A DNA stretch of 64,000 bases, taken from Thermoleophilaceae bacterium. Lineage in GTDB: Bacteria; Actinomycetota; Thermoleophilia; Solirubrobacterales; Thermoleophilaceae. The translations under genes and the position numbers were made by a program. The notes under the pieces are model-generated. The model did not search any database. It saw only the letters and a program-made list of their open reading frames with translations, and was not told where the DNA came from. Of the stretch, positions 16,300 through 25,388 are shown in pieces. Location: positions 519,422 through 583,421 of the forward strand of contig JAUJOQ010000001.1 in the NCBI GenBank assembly GCA_030447725.1. The letters are read 5' to 3'. Every line of letters begins with the position of its first letter. The first letter of the stretch is position 1.

Positions 16300-16977
16300 T
16301 CACGCGCCGGCGGCCGCCGCTATCTCCCGGTAGGCGGCAGCCACGTCCTCTGCGCCGTAGATCGACGAGCCCGCCACGAACAGGGTGGCACCAGCGTCGG
16401 CCGCGGATCCGGCGGTGGGCACATCGATGCCGCCGTCGACCTCTAGCGGGACATCGGATCCGATCCGCGCCCGCAGGTCTTCGATCCTGGCTTCTGAGCC
16501 GGGTATGTAGGGCTGACCGCCCCAGCCGGGGTTGACGGTCATGCAAAGCAGCAGGTCGAAGGCGCCGGCCAGAGAGTCGATCGCCGTGGTCGGGGTGCCG
16601 GGGTTGAGCGCCAACCCCGCCTTGCAGTCTGCCTCCCGCACGGCCTTGAGCGCGTAGTGGATGTGCGGCGTGGCCTCCACGTGCACCGAGATCGAGTCGG
16701 CGCCGGCCGCGGCGAACGCCTCCACGTGACGCTCGGGGCGCTCGATCATCAGGTGCACGTCGAGCCACCCGCCGGCGTCGTGCACCTGGTCGTGTAGGGC
16801 CGAGACCATCTGCGGGCCCATGGAGAGAGCGGGGACGAAGGCACCGTCCATCACGTCGATGTGGATCACGCGCGCGCCTGCCGTCATCACCTCCTCCACC
16901 TGCGCTCCCACGCGCGCGAAATCCGACGCGAGCACGGAGGGCGCCACCTGGCGGGTGTTGAGGAGGTCGTCTTGCAC
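16300..16977 (-). CDS. rpe: Ribulose-phosphate 3-epimerase
   Basis: 225 residues from GTG 16977. TIM-barrel family motifs are complete: APSVLASDFA, the metal/catalytic HIDVMDGAFVP, DVHLMIERPE, LALNPGTP, MTVNPGWGGQ, LEVDGGID and FVAGSSIYGAEDV. It interconverts ribulose and xylulose 5-phosphate in the pentose phosphate pathway. The frame runs open far upstream on this strand, antisense to the sulfatase-like gene, but similarity begins at VAPSV. Confidence 0.95.
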   Translation of the reverse strand: MQDDLLNTRQVAPSVLASDFARVGAQVEEVMTAGARVIHIDVMDGAFVPALSMGPQMVSALHDQVHDAGGWLDVHLMIERPERHVEAFAAAGADSISVHVEATPHIHYALKAVREADCKAGLALNPGTPTTAIDSLAGAFDLLLCMTVNPGWGGQPYIPGSEARIEDLRARIGSDVPLEVDGGIDVPTAGSAADAGATLFVAGSSIYGAEDVAAAYREIAAAAGA

Positions 16978-17043
16978 GCCGCGAAACTCTAGAGCCTCGG
17001 CGCGTGATGTGGGACGGGGCGCCGGGAAGATGCGAAAACGGCC

Positions 17044-18540
17044 TTGGCTATTCTCGGGCCCATCGAATCCTCCACGACGCGCCGGCGGTTCTTGCAGGCG
17101 GCGGGCGCGTCGGCGGCCGTCCTGGCGGCCGGCTGCGAGATGACGTCGACGCAAGCCGTCGACGACCAGCCGAACGTGGTCGTGATCGTGGTCGACAACC
17201 TGCGCGCCGACTACACCTTCGGCGACCTTGCCAAGACGCCCACCATGGACGCGCTCGCGCGCGAGGGTCTGAGCTTCACCCGCTGCTACCCGGAGGCGAT
17301 GCCCACGGTGCCGGCGCGCAAGTCGATCTTCAGCGGCCAGCGCGGCTTCCCGTTTCGCAACTGGCGCGACTATTCGGGCCTGATCGAGTCTCCGGGCTGG
17401 GAGCCGCTCGACAGCGTGCCGGACACCTTCACGAGCACACTGCGGCGAGCGGGCTACTGGACCGGCCTCGTGACAGACAATCCGTTCCTCGCCTTCTCCA
17501 AGCCCTACAGGCGCTTTCGAAACAGCTTCGACCACGTGGCCGTGCGCGGGGGCCAGGTCGCGGGGCTGTCCGGCGGCGTGCCCGAGCGGGCGATCCGCCA
17601 CTGGCTGCCGCGCACCCTCGACAACCCCAAGACGCGGCTGCGGATCCAGAGGTACCTCGCGAACGGCATCTACAACCCTAAGGAGGAGGGCCTGTGGGCC
17701 GAGCGGGTGTTCCGCGACGGCCTGAAGGCGATCGACCTGGCCGAGGTCAACAAGCCCTTCGCGCTGGTGGTCGACACCTTCGAGCCCCACGAGCCCTGGA
17801 CCCCGCCGCGCAAGTACATCGACATGTACGGCGACCCCGACTACCGCGGTCCCGAGCCAGGGATGATCCGCTACAACCCGGTCGAGAACTACCTGTCCGA
17901 CGCCGAGGCAGACGTGCTGATTCCCCGCATGAAGGCACTCTACGCGGCCGAGGTGACGATGACCGACTACTGGCTCGGCGTGTTCATGGATCGCCTGGTC
18001 GACCGCGATCTCGAGCGCGACACGATGTTCGTGCTGGTATCCGACCACGGAGTGTTCCTCGGCGAGCACGGGTTCACGGGCAAGAGCTCGGAGATGCTGT
18101 TCCCCGAGCTGATCCACGTGCCGCTGATCGTGGTGGACCCCAAGCGCCGCCGCGCGGGCGAGAAGAGCACCTACTTCGCCACGACCCACGACATCGGCCC
18201 CACGGTTCTGTCGATCGCGGGCGTCGAGGCGCCGGGGCGGATGGACGGCGTGGACCTGTCGAGCCTGTTCGACGGCAACCAGCCGTCCCCGAGGTCCTAT
18301 GCGTACGGCGGCTACAAGAACAGCTTCTTCCTGCGCACCGACCGCTGGGCTCTGTCGGGCATCAACGAACCCGCCGAGTTCAAGCTGTATGACCTGAAGT
18401 CGGATCCGGGAGAGACGCGCAACCTGGCGGGGCGCAACCCGCGCAAGGCGCGGCAGCTGTATGAGATCGTGAAGCGCAACGCCGGTGGCGAGCTGCCCTA
18501 CTACGAGGGCCTGCCGCACTCCACGCCGAGGAAGGCTTAG
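17044..18540 (+). CDS. Tat-exported, lipid-anchored sulfatase-fold enzyme with Thr at the nucleophile position
   Basis: 498 residues, TTG start. The N-terminus TTRRRFLQAAGASAAVLAAGC combines a twin-arginine motif with a lipobox (Cys31), so the folded protein is exported and anchored outside. Alkaline-phosphatase-superfamily features: VVVIVVDNLRADY, PTMDALAREGLSFTRCYPEA, LVSDHGVFLGEHGFTGK and FKLYDLKSDPGETRNLA near the end, as in sulfatases. The sulfatase motif (C/S)-x-P-x-R reads T-V-P-A-R with Thr88, so formylglycine cannot form. Thr nucleophiles occur in the phosphotransferase branches of the superfamily (LtaS, phosphoglycerol transferases). A phosphodiesterase or transferase function is therefore more likely than sulfatase. 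Confidence 0.85.
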   Translation: MAILGPIESSTTRRRFLQAAGASAAVLAAGCEMTSTQAVDDQPNVVVIVVDNLRADYTFGDLAKTPTMDALAREGLSFTRCYPEAMPTVPARKSIFSGQRGFPFRNWRDYSGLIESPGWEPLDSVPDTFTSTLRRAGYWTGLVTDNPFLAFSKPYRRFRNSFDHVAVRGGQVAGLSGGVPERAIRHWLPRTLDNPKTRLRIQRYLANGIYNPKEEGLWAERVFRDGLKAIDLAEVNKPFALVVDTFEPHEPWTPPRKYIDMYGDPDYRGPEPGMIRYNPVENYLSDAEADVLIPRMKALYAAEVTMTDYWLGVFMDRLVDRDLERDTMFVLVSDHGVFLGEHGFTGKSSEMLFPELIHVPLIVVDPKRRRAGEKSTYFATTHDIGPTVLSIAGVEAPGRMDGVDLSSLFDGNQPSPRSYAYGGYKNSFFLRTDRWALSGINEPAEFKLYDLKSDPGETRNLAGRNPRKARQLYEIVKRNAGGELPYYEGLPHSTPRKA

Positions 18541-18568
18541 GCAGGCTGTGGCCGGGAGGCGGGGCGCT

Positions 18569-18646
18569 TCAGACCTTGCGGTGCTGAGGAACCCACGATC
18601 CGTCGTCGGACCGCTCGAAATCGACGGGCCGGCAGCTTCGCTTCAT
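18569..18646 (-). other. 25-codon ORF matching the C-terminus of ThyX
   Basis: ATG 18646 to TGA: MKRSCRPVDFERSDDGSWVPQ then HRKV. The ThyX gene at 24.5 kb ends FQDFERSEDGSWVPQHRKV. The identity over about 18 residues at the very end of both suggests a copied thyX 3' end or a small gene family sharing this tail. It lies between the sulfatase-like gene and the secreted collagen-like gene. It may be only a fossil. Confidence 0.5.
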
Positions 18647-18668
18647 GGAGAGTCCTTTCGTCGAGAAA

Positions 18669-19232
18669 TCACGGCGCCACCTCGGCGCACTGCGCGACGG
18701 CGACGATGTTCCAGTTGCCGGTCGTCCCTGCAGCGTCCTCGGTCGCCCCTACCCTGACGCCGGAGTTGTCCGGGGTGGGCAGTACGTAGGTGGCCTGCAG
18801 GTGCTGCTCGACCGTGTTGCCGCCTGCGTTCAGGTTGTAGCCGGTCCCGACGACCTGCTTGCCCGCCGGGCACGACACCGTCGCGGTCTTGGGCGAGGTC
18901 GAATCGAACGGGAGGGAGAAGCCCAAGACCCGCTCCAGGCCGCTGATGCCGGGTAGCCCCTGGGGGCCCACCGCGCCTGTGGGTCCCGCCGCGCCCGTCG
19001 GGCCTGGCGGACCGGTGTCGCCCCTCCTGCCCCTGAGCGAGGCGGCCGTCTTCCTGTTGAGGTCCTTCGTAGCGATCGTGCGGTTCTTGATGTCTTTGCT
19101 TGCGACGGAGCCGTCCTTGATCTGCGCCGAGCCGATCGTCGCCGCGGCATAGCCGACGCCGCCGAGGGAAACGAACAGCGCGACGACGCTCAAGACCATC
19201 GCAGGCGATTGGCTTTGGATCCAACGGTGCAT
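18669..19232 (-). CDS. Secreted protein with short collagen-like segment
   Basis: 187 residues, ATG 19232. N-terminal membrane or signal segment SPAMVLSVVALFVSLGGVGYAAATI, then about 11-residue repeats of the pattern I-K-(D/N)-x-(S/T)-(I/V) (SAQIKDGSVASKDIKNRTIATKD). A Gly-X-Y stretch follows (GDTGPPGPTGAAGPTGAVGP) and then a 90-residue beta-rich domain with three Cys (SCPAGKQVVG, VAQCAEVAP). Three related proteins lie in this window. Export is likely; function unknown. Confidence 0.8.
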   Translation of the reverse strand: MHRWIQSQSPAMVLSVVALFVSLGGVGYAAATIGSAQIKDGSVASKDIKNRTIATKDLNRKTAASLRGRRGDTGPPGPTGAAGPTGAVGPQGLPGISGLERVLGFSLPFDSTSPKTATVSCPAGKQVVGTGYNLNAGGNTVEQHLQATYVLPTPDNSGVRVGATEDAAGTTGNWNIVAVAQCAEVAP

Positions 19233-19291
19233 TCTCCACTCCTTCTTGGTTGCAGCGGGCAGTAGCCGCCGATGGCGATGAGATCCACCGT

Positions 19292-19975
19292 CTACTGGTC
19301 GACGCAGAGGACGACGACGCTGAAGTTGTCCGCCGCGCCGTTGTCGTTGATCCTCGCCAGCCAGGAGTTGGTGGTATCCGGCGCCGGGAAGCTCTCGAGC
19401 AGATCCGTGGTAGCCGAGATATTGGCCGGTCCCCCAGAGAGCAACGTGTCCCCGGCGTCACACGCCTGACTGATCACGTTGGTGGCATCGCCCAAGCGGG
19501 TGCCTGGGCCCATCACGGACTCGCGTTTGTAGACAGTGCTGCCAAGGAAGGCCGCGGGCGCCTTGCCGCCCAGCAGACCGGCATTCGGGACGCTTCCGAG
19601 TGTCGACTCGTTGACATCGGTGCCGGTCAGGCTGTTATCGGCCACCTTTGAGCCGTTCACGGCGTTCGGGCCGATCGCTGGATTGGGGTAAGTGCCCGCC
19701 AGGTCGCCGCCGGCAGGCCCGGCGGGGTTGGCGCTGTCGGCCGAGCTCGCGCTGCGCACCTCACCCAGGCTCCGCTCGAGGATGTCCGTCCCTTTCAGGC
19801 TGTTGTTCTTGACGTCCGTGCCACGGATCGTGTTGTTCTTGATCTCGCGGCTGTTGATTGAGCCGGTCGCGACACCGTAGGACACGCCGCCCATCGAGAT
19901 GAACAACGCTAGGACGCTGACGACCATCGCAGGCGAAGGTCGCCGCGCGCGGATGTGCTTGTGGATGTGCTTCAA
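19292..19975 (-). CDS. Secreted 11-residue-repeat protein, paralogue 2
   Basis: 227 residues, TTG start whose codon overlaps the stop of the preceding frame (TTGA). N-terminus RPSPAMVVSVLALFISMGGVSYGVATG, then SREIKNNTIRGTDVKNNSLKGTDILERSL, a repeat pattern expected to form a regular solenoid or coiled stem. A Pro/Gly/Asn-rich region (DLAGTYPNPAIGPNAV) and a C-terminal beta domain with Cys pairs (QACDAGDTLLSG, VVVLCVDQ) follow. Homologous in its N-terminal half to the genes at 18.7 and 33.4 kb. Confidence 0.8.
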   Translation of the reverse strand: MKHIHKHIRARRPSPAMVVSVLALFISMGGVSYGVATGSINSREIKNNTIRGTDVKNNSLKGTDILERSLGEVRSASSADSANPAGPAGGDLAGTYPNPAIGPNAVNGSKVADNSLTGTDVNESTLGSVPNAGLLGGKAPAAFLGSTVYKRESVMGPGTRLGDATNVISQACDAGDTLLSGGPANISATTDLLESFPAPDTTNSWLARINDNGAADNFSVVVLCVDQ

Positions 19976-20482
19976 GGGGTCCTCCCTCTCGTGTGGTTTA
20001 CGGGTTCCCCGCCTGGCGGGGAGACACTGGGGCTGAGCGACTTCGCGTTCTCAAACGCCGCGGCGAGGCTCTTCGCGCCGGCTTTGGCGTTGGCCTCGAG
20101 CGTGAACGGCACGCCGCGCACGGTGACGGTGATCACCTGGGCGAGGCCGAGACGTCGCACGTCGATCGAGTCCACCTCCTCGACGGGCGCCGCGCCGGCC
20201 AGGTCTTTGACCTCGCCGCCGATCCCCATCCCGATCGGCGAGCCGATGCTCAGCGAGAGCAGTCGGTCCTGTGTGATCGCCAGCGCCATCGCTGGCAAGC
20301 TGAAAGCCCGCCTGCTCGCTGCCGGCCACAGCCTTCTGCTGCTGGTGGAGGCCGAGCTTTTTCGACCCGGCCATGGTCTGCGTCCAGCCGCGCGGTCTGG
20401 CGATGAAGGAGGCCTTGACCTCCTCGCCGTCGGCGAGGAACGGCTTCGCGCCCTCGGCGATCTTCTTCTCGTAAGCGCTCAT
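19972..20482 (-). pseudogene. Small protein gene with a frameshift
   Basis: The first frame (ATG 20482) reads MSAYEKKIAEGAKPFLADGEEVKASFIARPRGWTQTMAGSKK. After about 20300 the sense continues in another frame as LAITQDRLLSLSIGSPIGMGIGGEVKDLAGAAPVEEVDSIDVRRLGLAQVITVTVRGVPFTLEAN. Together they would be one protein of about 165 residues with a beta-rich, PH-like organisation (a membrane-associated sensor type is conceivable). One indel, genuine or technical, separates the halves. It overlaps the following secreted protein gene by 4 bp. Confidence 0.6.
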
Positions 20483-20625
20483 CGAGTCCTACCTCCTCGT
20501 CGCTTCACGGGCGCCACCTTCGTCGCCGCGGCTTCCCCCCGCCGTGCCGTGCATGCCGGGTCCCGGCGGCCTGCTAGAGCTCGGGAGGTCGGCCGGCCTG
20601 GCGTGCGTACGGATGGACCGCATCG

Positions 20626-21477
20626 TCATTGCCGTGTCCCGACGGCCAGTAGGTACTCCTTTTCGAAGCGCGCGCGGTCGGACGTGCCGCGGTTCCACTC
20701 GTCGCAGAAGCGGTTGAGCGCCTCGTCGAACTCAGCTTCGCGGCCGGTCTTGCGCGCGTTCGCCCGGGCGGCGATGGTCGGGCCGTACCGCGCCTTGAAG
20801 TGCTCGCCGTAGTCGCGGGGTCGCTCGAAGGCGGTGATCTCCAGCACGTCACGCTGGAGGGTGCGGAACTCCACGCGGTCGCCGAACAACTCGTGTACGT
20901 GCTCCTCGCTGCCCCACAGCGGCGGTGGTTGCCCGCCCGGGGGAGGCGGCGGGGCGAACGGGCCCATTGTTCGAAACAGCGCGCCGAGCATGCCCTCGGG
21001 GGTCCAGCTCACCAGCCCGATCGTGCCGCCCCGACGGCACACGCGCACGAGCTCGTCGGCCACGTCGCGGTGGTGGGGCGCGAACATCGCGCCGATCGAG
21101 GACATGACGACATCGAAGGACTCGTCGTCGAACGGCAGGTTCTCGGCGTCGGCCTCGACCCATTCCAGCTCGAGCCCTTGGGCCTCCGCGAGGCTACGGC
21201 CGGCCGCAAGCAGCTCGGGCGTCAGGTCGCTGGCGGTAACGCTCGCGCCGCGCTCGGCAGCGGGAATCGAAGCGTTGCCCGTGCCGGCGGCGACATCGAG
21301 GACATGCATCCCGGCGGCGATACCGCACGCCTCGACGAGCCGCGGTCCGAGCGGCAGAAGGAACGTCTCGACCATGGACGGGTAGTCGCCGGATGCCCAC
21401 ATCGCGCGATGGCGCGCCTTGAGCTCCGAGTTCGACGCGCTGGACGGCAGGGGTCCTCTCATGGAATGGGCGGTCAT
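20626..21477 (-). CDS. Class I SAM-dependent methyltransferase
   Basis: 283 residues, ATG 21477. Motif I VLDVAAGTGNASI, acidic loop VEADAENLPFDDESFDVV and the post-motif VRVCRRGGTIGLVSWTPEG match the ubiE/methyltransferase-11 type. It transfers a methyl group from S-adenosylmethionine to a small molecule; the C-terminal 100 residues define the acceptor and are not recognisable. It is divergently transcribed from the large LuxR regulator, with 86 bp between the starts, so the regulator may control it. Confidence 0.88.
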   Translation of the reverse strand: MTAHSMRGPLPSSASNSELKARHRAMWASGDYPSMVETFLLPLGPRLVEACGIAAGMHVLDVAAGTGNASIPAAERGASVTASDLTPELLAAGRSLAEAQGLELEWVEADAENLPFDDESFDVVMSSIGAMFAPHHRDVADELVRVCRRGGTIGLVSWTPEGMLGALFRTMGPFAPPPPPGGQPPPLWGSEEHVHELFGDRVEFRTLQRDVLEITAFERPRDYGEHFKARYGPTIAARANARKTGREAEFDEALNRFCDEWNRGTSDRARFEKEYLLAVGTRQ

Positions 21478-21563
21478 GCCGCCTACCCTGAGGGCCCACG
21501 TCGCCCACAACATCAGGGAAATCCCTGGACCTGCCAGGGGGTACACTGCCCGCGGCGATCGGC

Positions 21564-24443
21564 TTGGACACGGAAGCGCTTCACGGACGAGAACGTGAGA
21601 CGGCGGCCCTCGACCGCGCCCTGGATCTGCTCGAGGGCGGCGATCCGGGGCTCGTGTGCATCGCCGGTGAGCCCGGCATCGGGAAGACGAGCCTGCTGGA
21701 GATGCTCGGTGAGCGGGCGCGGGCACGCGGGATGCTGGTGCTGGGCGGCTCCGGCGCGGAATTCGAGCGCGGTGTGCCGTTCGGGGCCTTCGTGGACGCC
21801 CTGGACGACCACCTCGCGACCGTCGACCGGCGTTCGCTGAAGCCGGTCAACGAGGACGCCTTGGCCCGTCTCGCCGCGGTCCTGCCGTCGCTCTCTCCAC
21901 GGCCCGAGCCCGCGGGGCCCGGCATCGGAGATGAGCGCCACCGGACCCTCGTAGCGGTGCGGACCCTGCTCGAGGCGCTGGCCGCGTCCCGCCCGGTGGT
22001 CCTGGCGATCGACGACTTGCACTGGGTCGACGACAGTTCGCTCGAGCTGGTCTCACACCTCATCCGCCGCCGACCCCGGGCGCCGGTGCTGCTTGCGCTG
22101 GCCTACCGGCCGCTGCCGCTGGACAAGCGCGCCGGACCGGCGCGGGCCGCATTCATCGCCGCAGGTGCGGACGCTCTCATCGAACCAGGCCCCTTGTCTC
22201 GCAGCGACGCCGCGGCGCTGGTGGGCGATCGCGTCGACCGAGACGCGCTCGAGGCCCTCATGGCCGAGAGCGGTGGGAACCCGTTCTATCTCGAGCAGCT
22301 GACGAGGAGCGGTGCCAGCGTCACGCTGGGGGCAGCCGGGTCGGGGCTGGAGGTGCCGGCCGGCGTGGCCGGCTCACTGACGCGCGAGCTTGCCGAGCTG
22401 TCGGACTCCGAGCGAGCCGTGTGCCACGCCGCCGCGGTCGCCGGGGATCCATTCGAGCCGCAGCTTGTGGCGGCTGGCGCCGCCACAAGCGAGGAAGTGG
22501 CGCTCGCCGCGATCGATGCGCTCGCGCGCGAAGGGATCGTGCAACCGAGCGACGTGCCCCGGCGGTTTCGCTTTCGCCACCCGATCGTCCGGCGCGCGGC
22601 CTTCGAGTCCGCGGATCCGGGCGCGCGGCTTATGGCCCATGCCAGGATCGCCGAACTGCTCGAGCGCAGCGGCGCACCTGCGCTGCAGCGAGCGCACCAT
22701 GTCGAGGCCGCCGCGGCGCCGGGTGATGTCGATGCCGTCGCGCTGCTGGCCGACGCCGGACGCGCCGCGGCCGTGCGCGCGCCGGCGATCGCTGCGCGCT
22801 GGTATGCCGCGGCGCTGCGCTTGATGCCGGCCTCGACGGAGCCGGCCGAGCGGATCGGTCTGCTGGCGGCCATGGCCACCGCCCAGGGCTCGGCGGGCAT
22901 GCTGGAGCAGAGCCGCCAGACGCTTCTGGAGGTGCTCGACACGCTGCCGCCCGAGCTGGAGCCGATGCGCGCCAGGATTCTCCCGTTCCTGGCCGTCGTC
23001 GGTCACATGCTCGGCCGTCACGGGGAGGCCACTGCCCTTCTGCGCCGTGCGCTCGCGGACCTGGGAGACCCGCGGGACCCGAGGGCCGCCGAGCTGGGCA
23101 TCGAGACCGCGCTGGACTGCCTGTACGAGCCCGACTACGAGGCTATGTTGCGCTACGCGGCCGATGCCGACCGCGGGGCGCAGGCATCGGGCGAGCCGCC
23201 ACTCGAGGTCGCAGGAGCGGCGGTCTGCGCGCTTGCCCACTACAACGTAGGCGCGCTCGAGGTAGCTCTGGCCGAGTGCGATCGGGCCATCGCGCTGATG
23301 GCTCCACTCACCGACGGCGAGCTGGCCGGGCGACTGGAGGGAGTGCTGGCGGTCGCTTGGACCGCCATGTGCCTCGAACGCCACGCCGACTGCATCCTCG
23401 CCTCCGAACGTGGGCTCGTCATCTCCCACGCCACGGGTCAGCGGCACCTGATCGTGCCGCTCACCATCGCCCGCACCGTGGCCAGAACCTGGCAGGGCGA
23501 GCTGGTAGGGGCGGCCGCCGACGCGGACGACCTGGTCGAAGCCGCGCGCCTGTCCCGGGTGGATCAGTGGATCGCCTGGGCCCTGACCCTGCGCGGCTGG
23601 ATCGCGACTCTCGCCGGAGAGCTCGAGCTTGCCCTGGCATATGGCGAGGAGTCGCGAGCGATCGCGCGCGCCCAAGCGCGACCCAGCTATTTCGTCGCCC
23701 ATTCCGCTCTGCACCTCGCGGCGACCCAGCTGGAGGTGGGGCGAGCCGAGCGGTGCATCGACGACGTGGTCGCGGCCGCCGGCGGCCCGGAGCTGCCTAT
23801 CTGCGGGCAGCCGATGCGCCCGCATTACTACGAGATGCTCACGCGGGCATCCCTGATCCTCGGCCGGCTGGAGGACGCTCAGGGGTGGGCGGACCGGGCC
23901 CGCGAGGCCGCGGCCGGATCGCCGCTGGGCGGGCGCCGATGCGAGGCGGGCCTGGCCGAGGCCGCGGTGACGCTCGCCGGCGGCGAGGCGGAGCAGGCCG
24001 GAAGGCTCGCGCTCGCGGCGGCCCGGGATGCGGACTCGGCCGGCGACCGGGTGCTGGCGGCCCGCGCCCGGGTGCTGGCAGCACGAGCGCGCGCACAGCG
24101 GAGCCGGGGCGCGGCGATAGGGCTGCTCGAGGATGCGTGCGCGGAGTTCGAGGCCTGCGGGGCGATGGGCGGGCGCGCCGAAGCCGTACGTGAGCTCAGG
24201 CGCCTGGGCCGAAGGGTGGGTCGCGGCGGGCAGCGCGGGCGGGGCCTCGAAGGAGCCTCCGCGCTCAGCGGCCGCGAGCGGGAGGTGGCCCGACTCGTGA
24301 CCGAAGGACTTACAAATCGTGACGTGGCTGCCCGCCTCTACCTGTCGGAGAAGACGGTGGAGACGCACCTGGCGGCGGTCTTCCGCAAGCTGAACGTGCG
24401 CGGACGGGCGGCGATAGCTACGGCGCTGAGAGACGACGAGTAG
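21564..24443 (+). CDS. Large ATPase-LuxR transcriptional regulator (LAL family)
   Basis: 959 residues, TTG start. N-terminal LHGREREtaaLDRAL followed by Walker A GEPGIGKTS (35-43) and Walker B VVLAIDDLHWVDD. The middle is a tetratricopeptide-like region of about 500 residues. The C-terminus (about 895-955) is a LuxR helix-turn-helix: ALSGREREVARLVTEGLTNRDVAARLYLSEKTVETHL. Such regulators bind ATP and an inducer through the N-terminal and TPR parts and then activate promoters. The divergent methyltransferase is the obvious candidate target. Confidence 0.95.
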   Translation: MDTEALHGRERETAALDRALDLLEGGDPGLVCIAGEPGIGKTSLLEMLGERARARGMLVLGGSGAEFERGVPFGAFVDALDDHLATVDRRSLKPVNEDALARLAAVLPSLSPRPEPAGPGIGDERHRTLVAVRTLLEALAASRPVVLAIDDLHWVDDSSLELVSHLIRRRPRAPVLLALAYRPLPLDKRAGPARAAFIAAGADALIEPGPLSRSDAAALVGDRVDRDALEALMAESGGNPFYLEQLTRSGASVTLGAAGSGLEVPAGVAGSLTRELAELSDSERAVCHAAAVAGDPFEPQLVAAGAATSEEVALAAIDALAREGIVQPSDVPRRFRFRHPIVRRAAFESADPGARLMAHARIAELLERSGAPALQRAHHVEAAAAPGDVDAVALLADAGRAAAVRAPAIAARWYAAALRLMPASTEPAERIGLLAAMATAQGSAGMLEQSRQTLLEVLDTLPPELEPMRARILPFLAVVGHMLGRHGEATALLRRALADLGDPRDPRAAELGIETALDCLYEPDYEAMLRYAADADRGAQASGEPPLEVAGAAVCALAHYNVGALEVALAECDRAIALMAPLTDGELAGRLEGVLAVAWTAMCLERHADCILASERGLVISHATGQRHLIVPLTIARTVARTWQGELVGAAADADDLVEAARLSRVDQWIAWALTLRGWIATLAGELELALAYGEESRAIARAQARPSYFVAHSALHLAATQLEVGRAERCIDDVVAAAGGPELPICGQPMRPHYYEMLTRASLILGRLEDAQGWADRAREAAAGSPLGGRRCEAGLAEAAVTLAGGEAEQAGRLALAAARDADSAGDRVLAARARVLAARARAQRSRGAAIGLLEDACAEFEACGAMGGRAEAVRELRRLGRRVGRGGQRGRGLEGASALSGREREVARLVTEGLTNRDVAARLYLSEKTVETHLAAVFRKLNVRGRAAIATALRDDE

Positions 24444-24508
24444 ACGGCTCGCCCGCCGGCGCTCGGGCGCAGGCGACTTTGGCAGTCCGGTCTGTCGCCG
24501 TCAGTCCG

Positions 24509-25297
24509 TCAGACTTTTCGATGCTGAGGGACCCAGGAGCCGTCCTCCGATCGCTCGAAGTCCTGGAACAGGTTGGGCGCTTCGCGGCACGCGATCTGCG
24601 CGACTTCGTCGAATACGAGGCGCAGCTCCTCCTCCGCTCCCGGGGCGGTACGCATCTCGATGACGTGGCGGAGCGTGCGGACATTCGCGGTCCAGAGGAT
24701 GTCCGTGCTCAACCCGATCGGCGCCAGGCGGCGAAGCGCCGAGGTGATCTCCTTCTTGATCGCAAAAGGCACCCCCTCATCGTCGAGCCCGAGAGCGTCG
24801 GAGGCCGAGAGCTGAAACTCCTCCAGCTGCTCCACCAGGGTCAGGACCTCGTCGCGAATGGGCTCGAGAGCCGACGGAACCCGAAAGCCGATGTCGGTCA
24901 ACCGTACGTAGCGGAGGCTTTCCTGGCTGAACGCCGACCCTGCGCGGTGGCGGACGAGCTCGTGGGTGAACACGCGCGAGACGTTGTGGAAGGCAAAGGA
25001 GTAGTTCGCGTGCTCGAAGACGCTTCCGTGCGAGCTGCGAAGGAGGTTTCCGAAGTACTCGTCCTTCTCGGTACGAATGCGCGTGACGTTCGCGTTGAGC
25101 CCCGGTTCCCAGCTGCGATAGCACATACGCCCGCCGAACTCGACCAGCAGCTCGGCGTCAGCGTCGGATCCCCGTTCCTCTTCCAGTCGGCGTTCGAGCC
25201 AAGAAGCGCCGCCGACGCTCTCGAGATAGTTGCGCATCCCGTCGACGTCCACGGACGGTCTGGCGACTAGGAATACAGAGGGTGTGGTTTCCCGCAT
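24509..25297 (-). CDS. thyX: Flavin-dependent thymidylate synthase
   Basis: 262 residues from ATG 25297 (an ATG at 25354 in the same frame is also possible). The ThyX signature RHRxxSxxxxSxRY is present as RHRAGSAFSQESLRY at 116-130, with HGSVFEHANYSF and SSHGS before it. It makes dTMP from dUMP with methylene-tetrahydrofolate and FADH2. The last residues DFERSEDGSWVPQHRKV reappear as a 25-codon ORF at 18.6 kb. Confidence 0.95.
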   Translation of the reverse strand: MRETTPSVFLVARPSVDVDGMRNYLESVGGASWLERRLEEERGSDADAELLVEFGGRMCYRSWEPGLNANVTRIRTEKDEYFGNLLRSSHGSVFEHANYSFAFHNVSRVFTHELVRHRAGSAFSQESLRYVRLTDIGFRVPSALEPIRDEVLTLVEQLEEFQLSASDALGLDDEGVPFAIKKEITSALRRLAPIGLSTDILWTANVRTLRHVIEMRTAPGAEEELRLVFDEVAQIACREAPNLFQDFERSEDGSWVPQHRKV

Positions 25298-25388
25298 GGC
25301 GGACGGATTGGCGTCGGTATGGGGCAGTGTCGTCGTTGGGTTCATCGCAGGCAAGTCGCGGCATGGTGTACGAAGCGCCGGACGTACT

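Noticed and set aside
16300-18519. A 739-codon open frame on the minus strand covering the sulfatase-like gene
   Set aside because: Only its last 225 codons (rpe) look like a protein. The rest is antisense to a gene with clear motifs and arises from GC-rich third positions.
22374-24368. A 664-codon minus-strand frame opposite the LuxR regulator
   Set aside because: No domain-like sequence; the plus strand has ATPase, TPR and HTH motifs over the same stretch.
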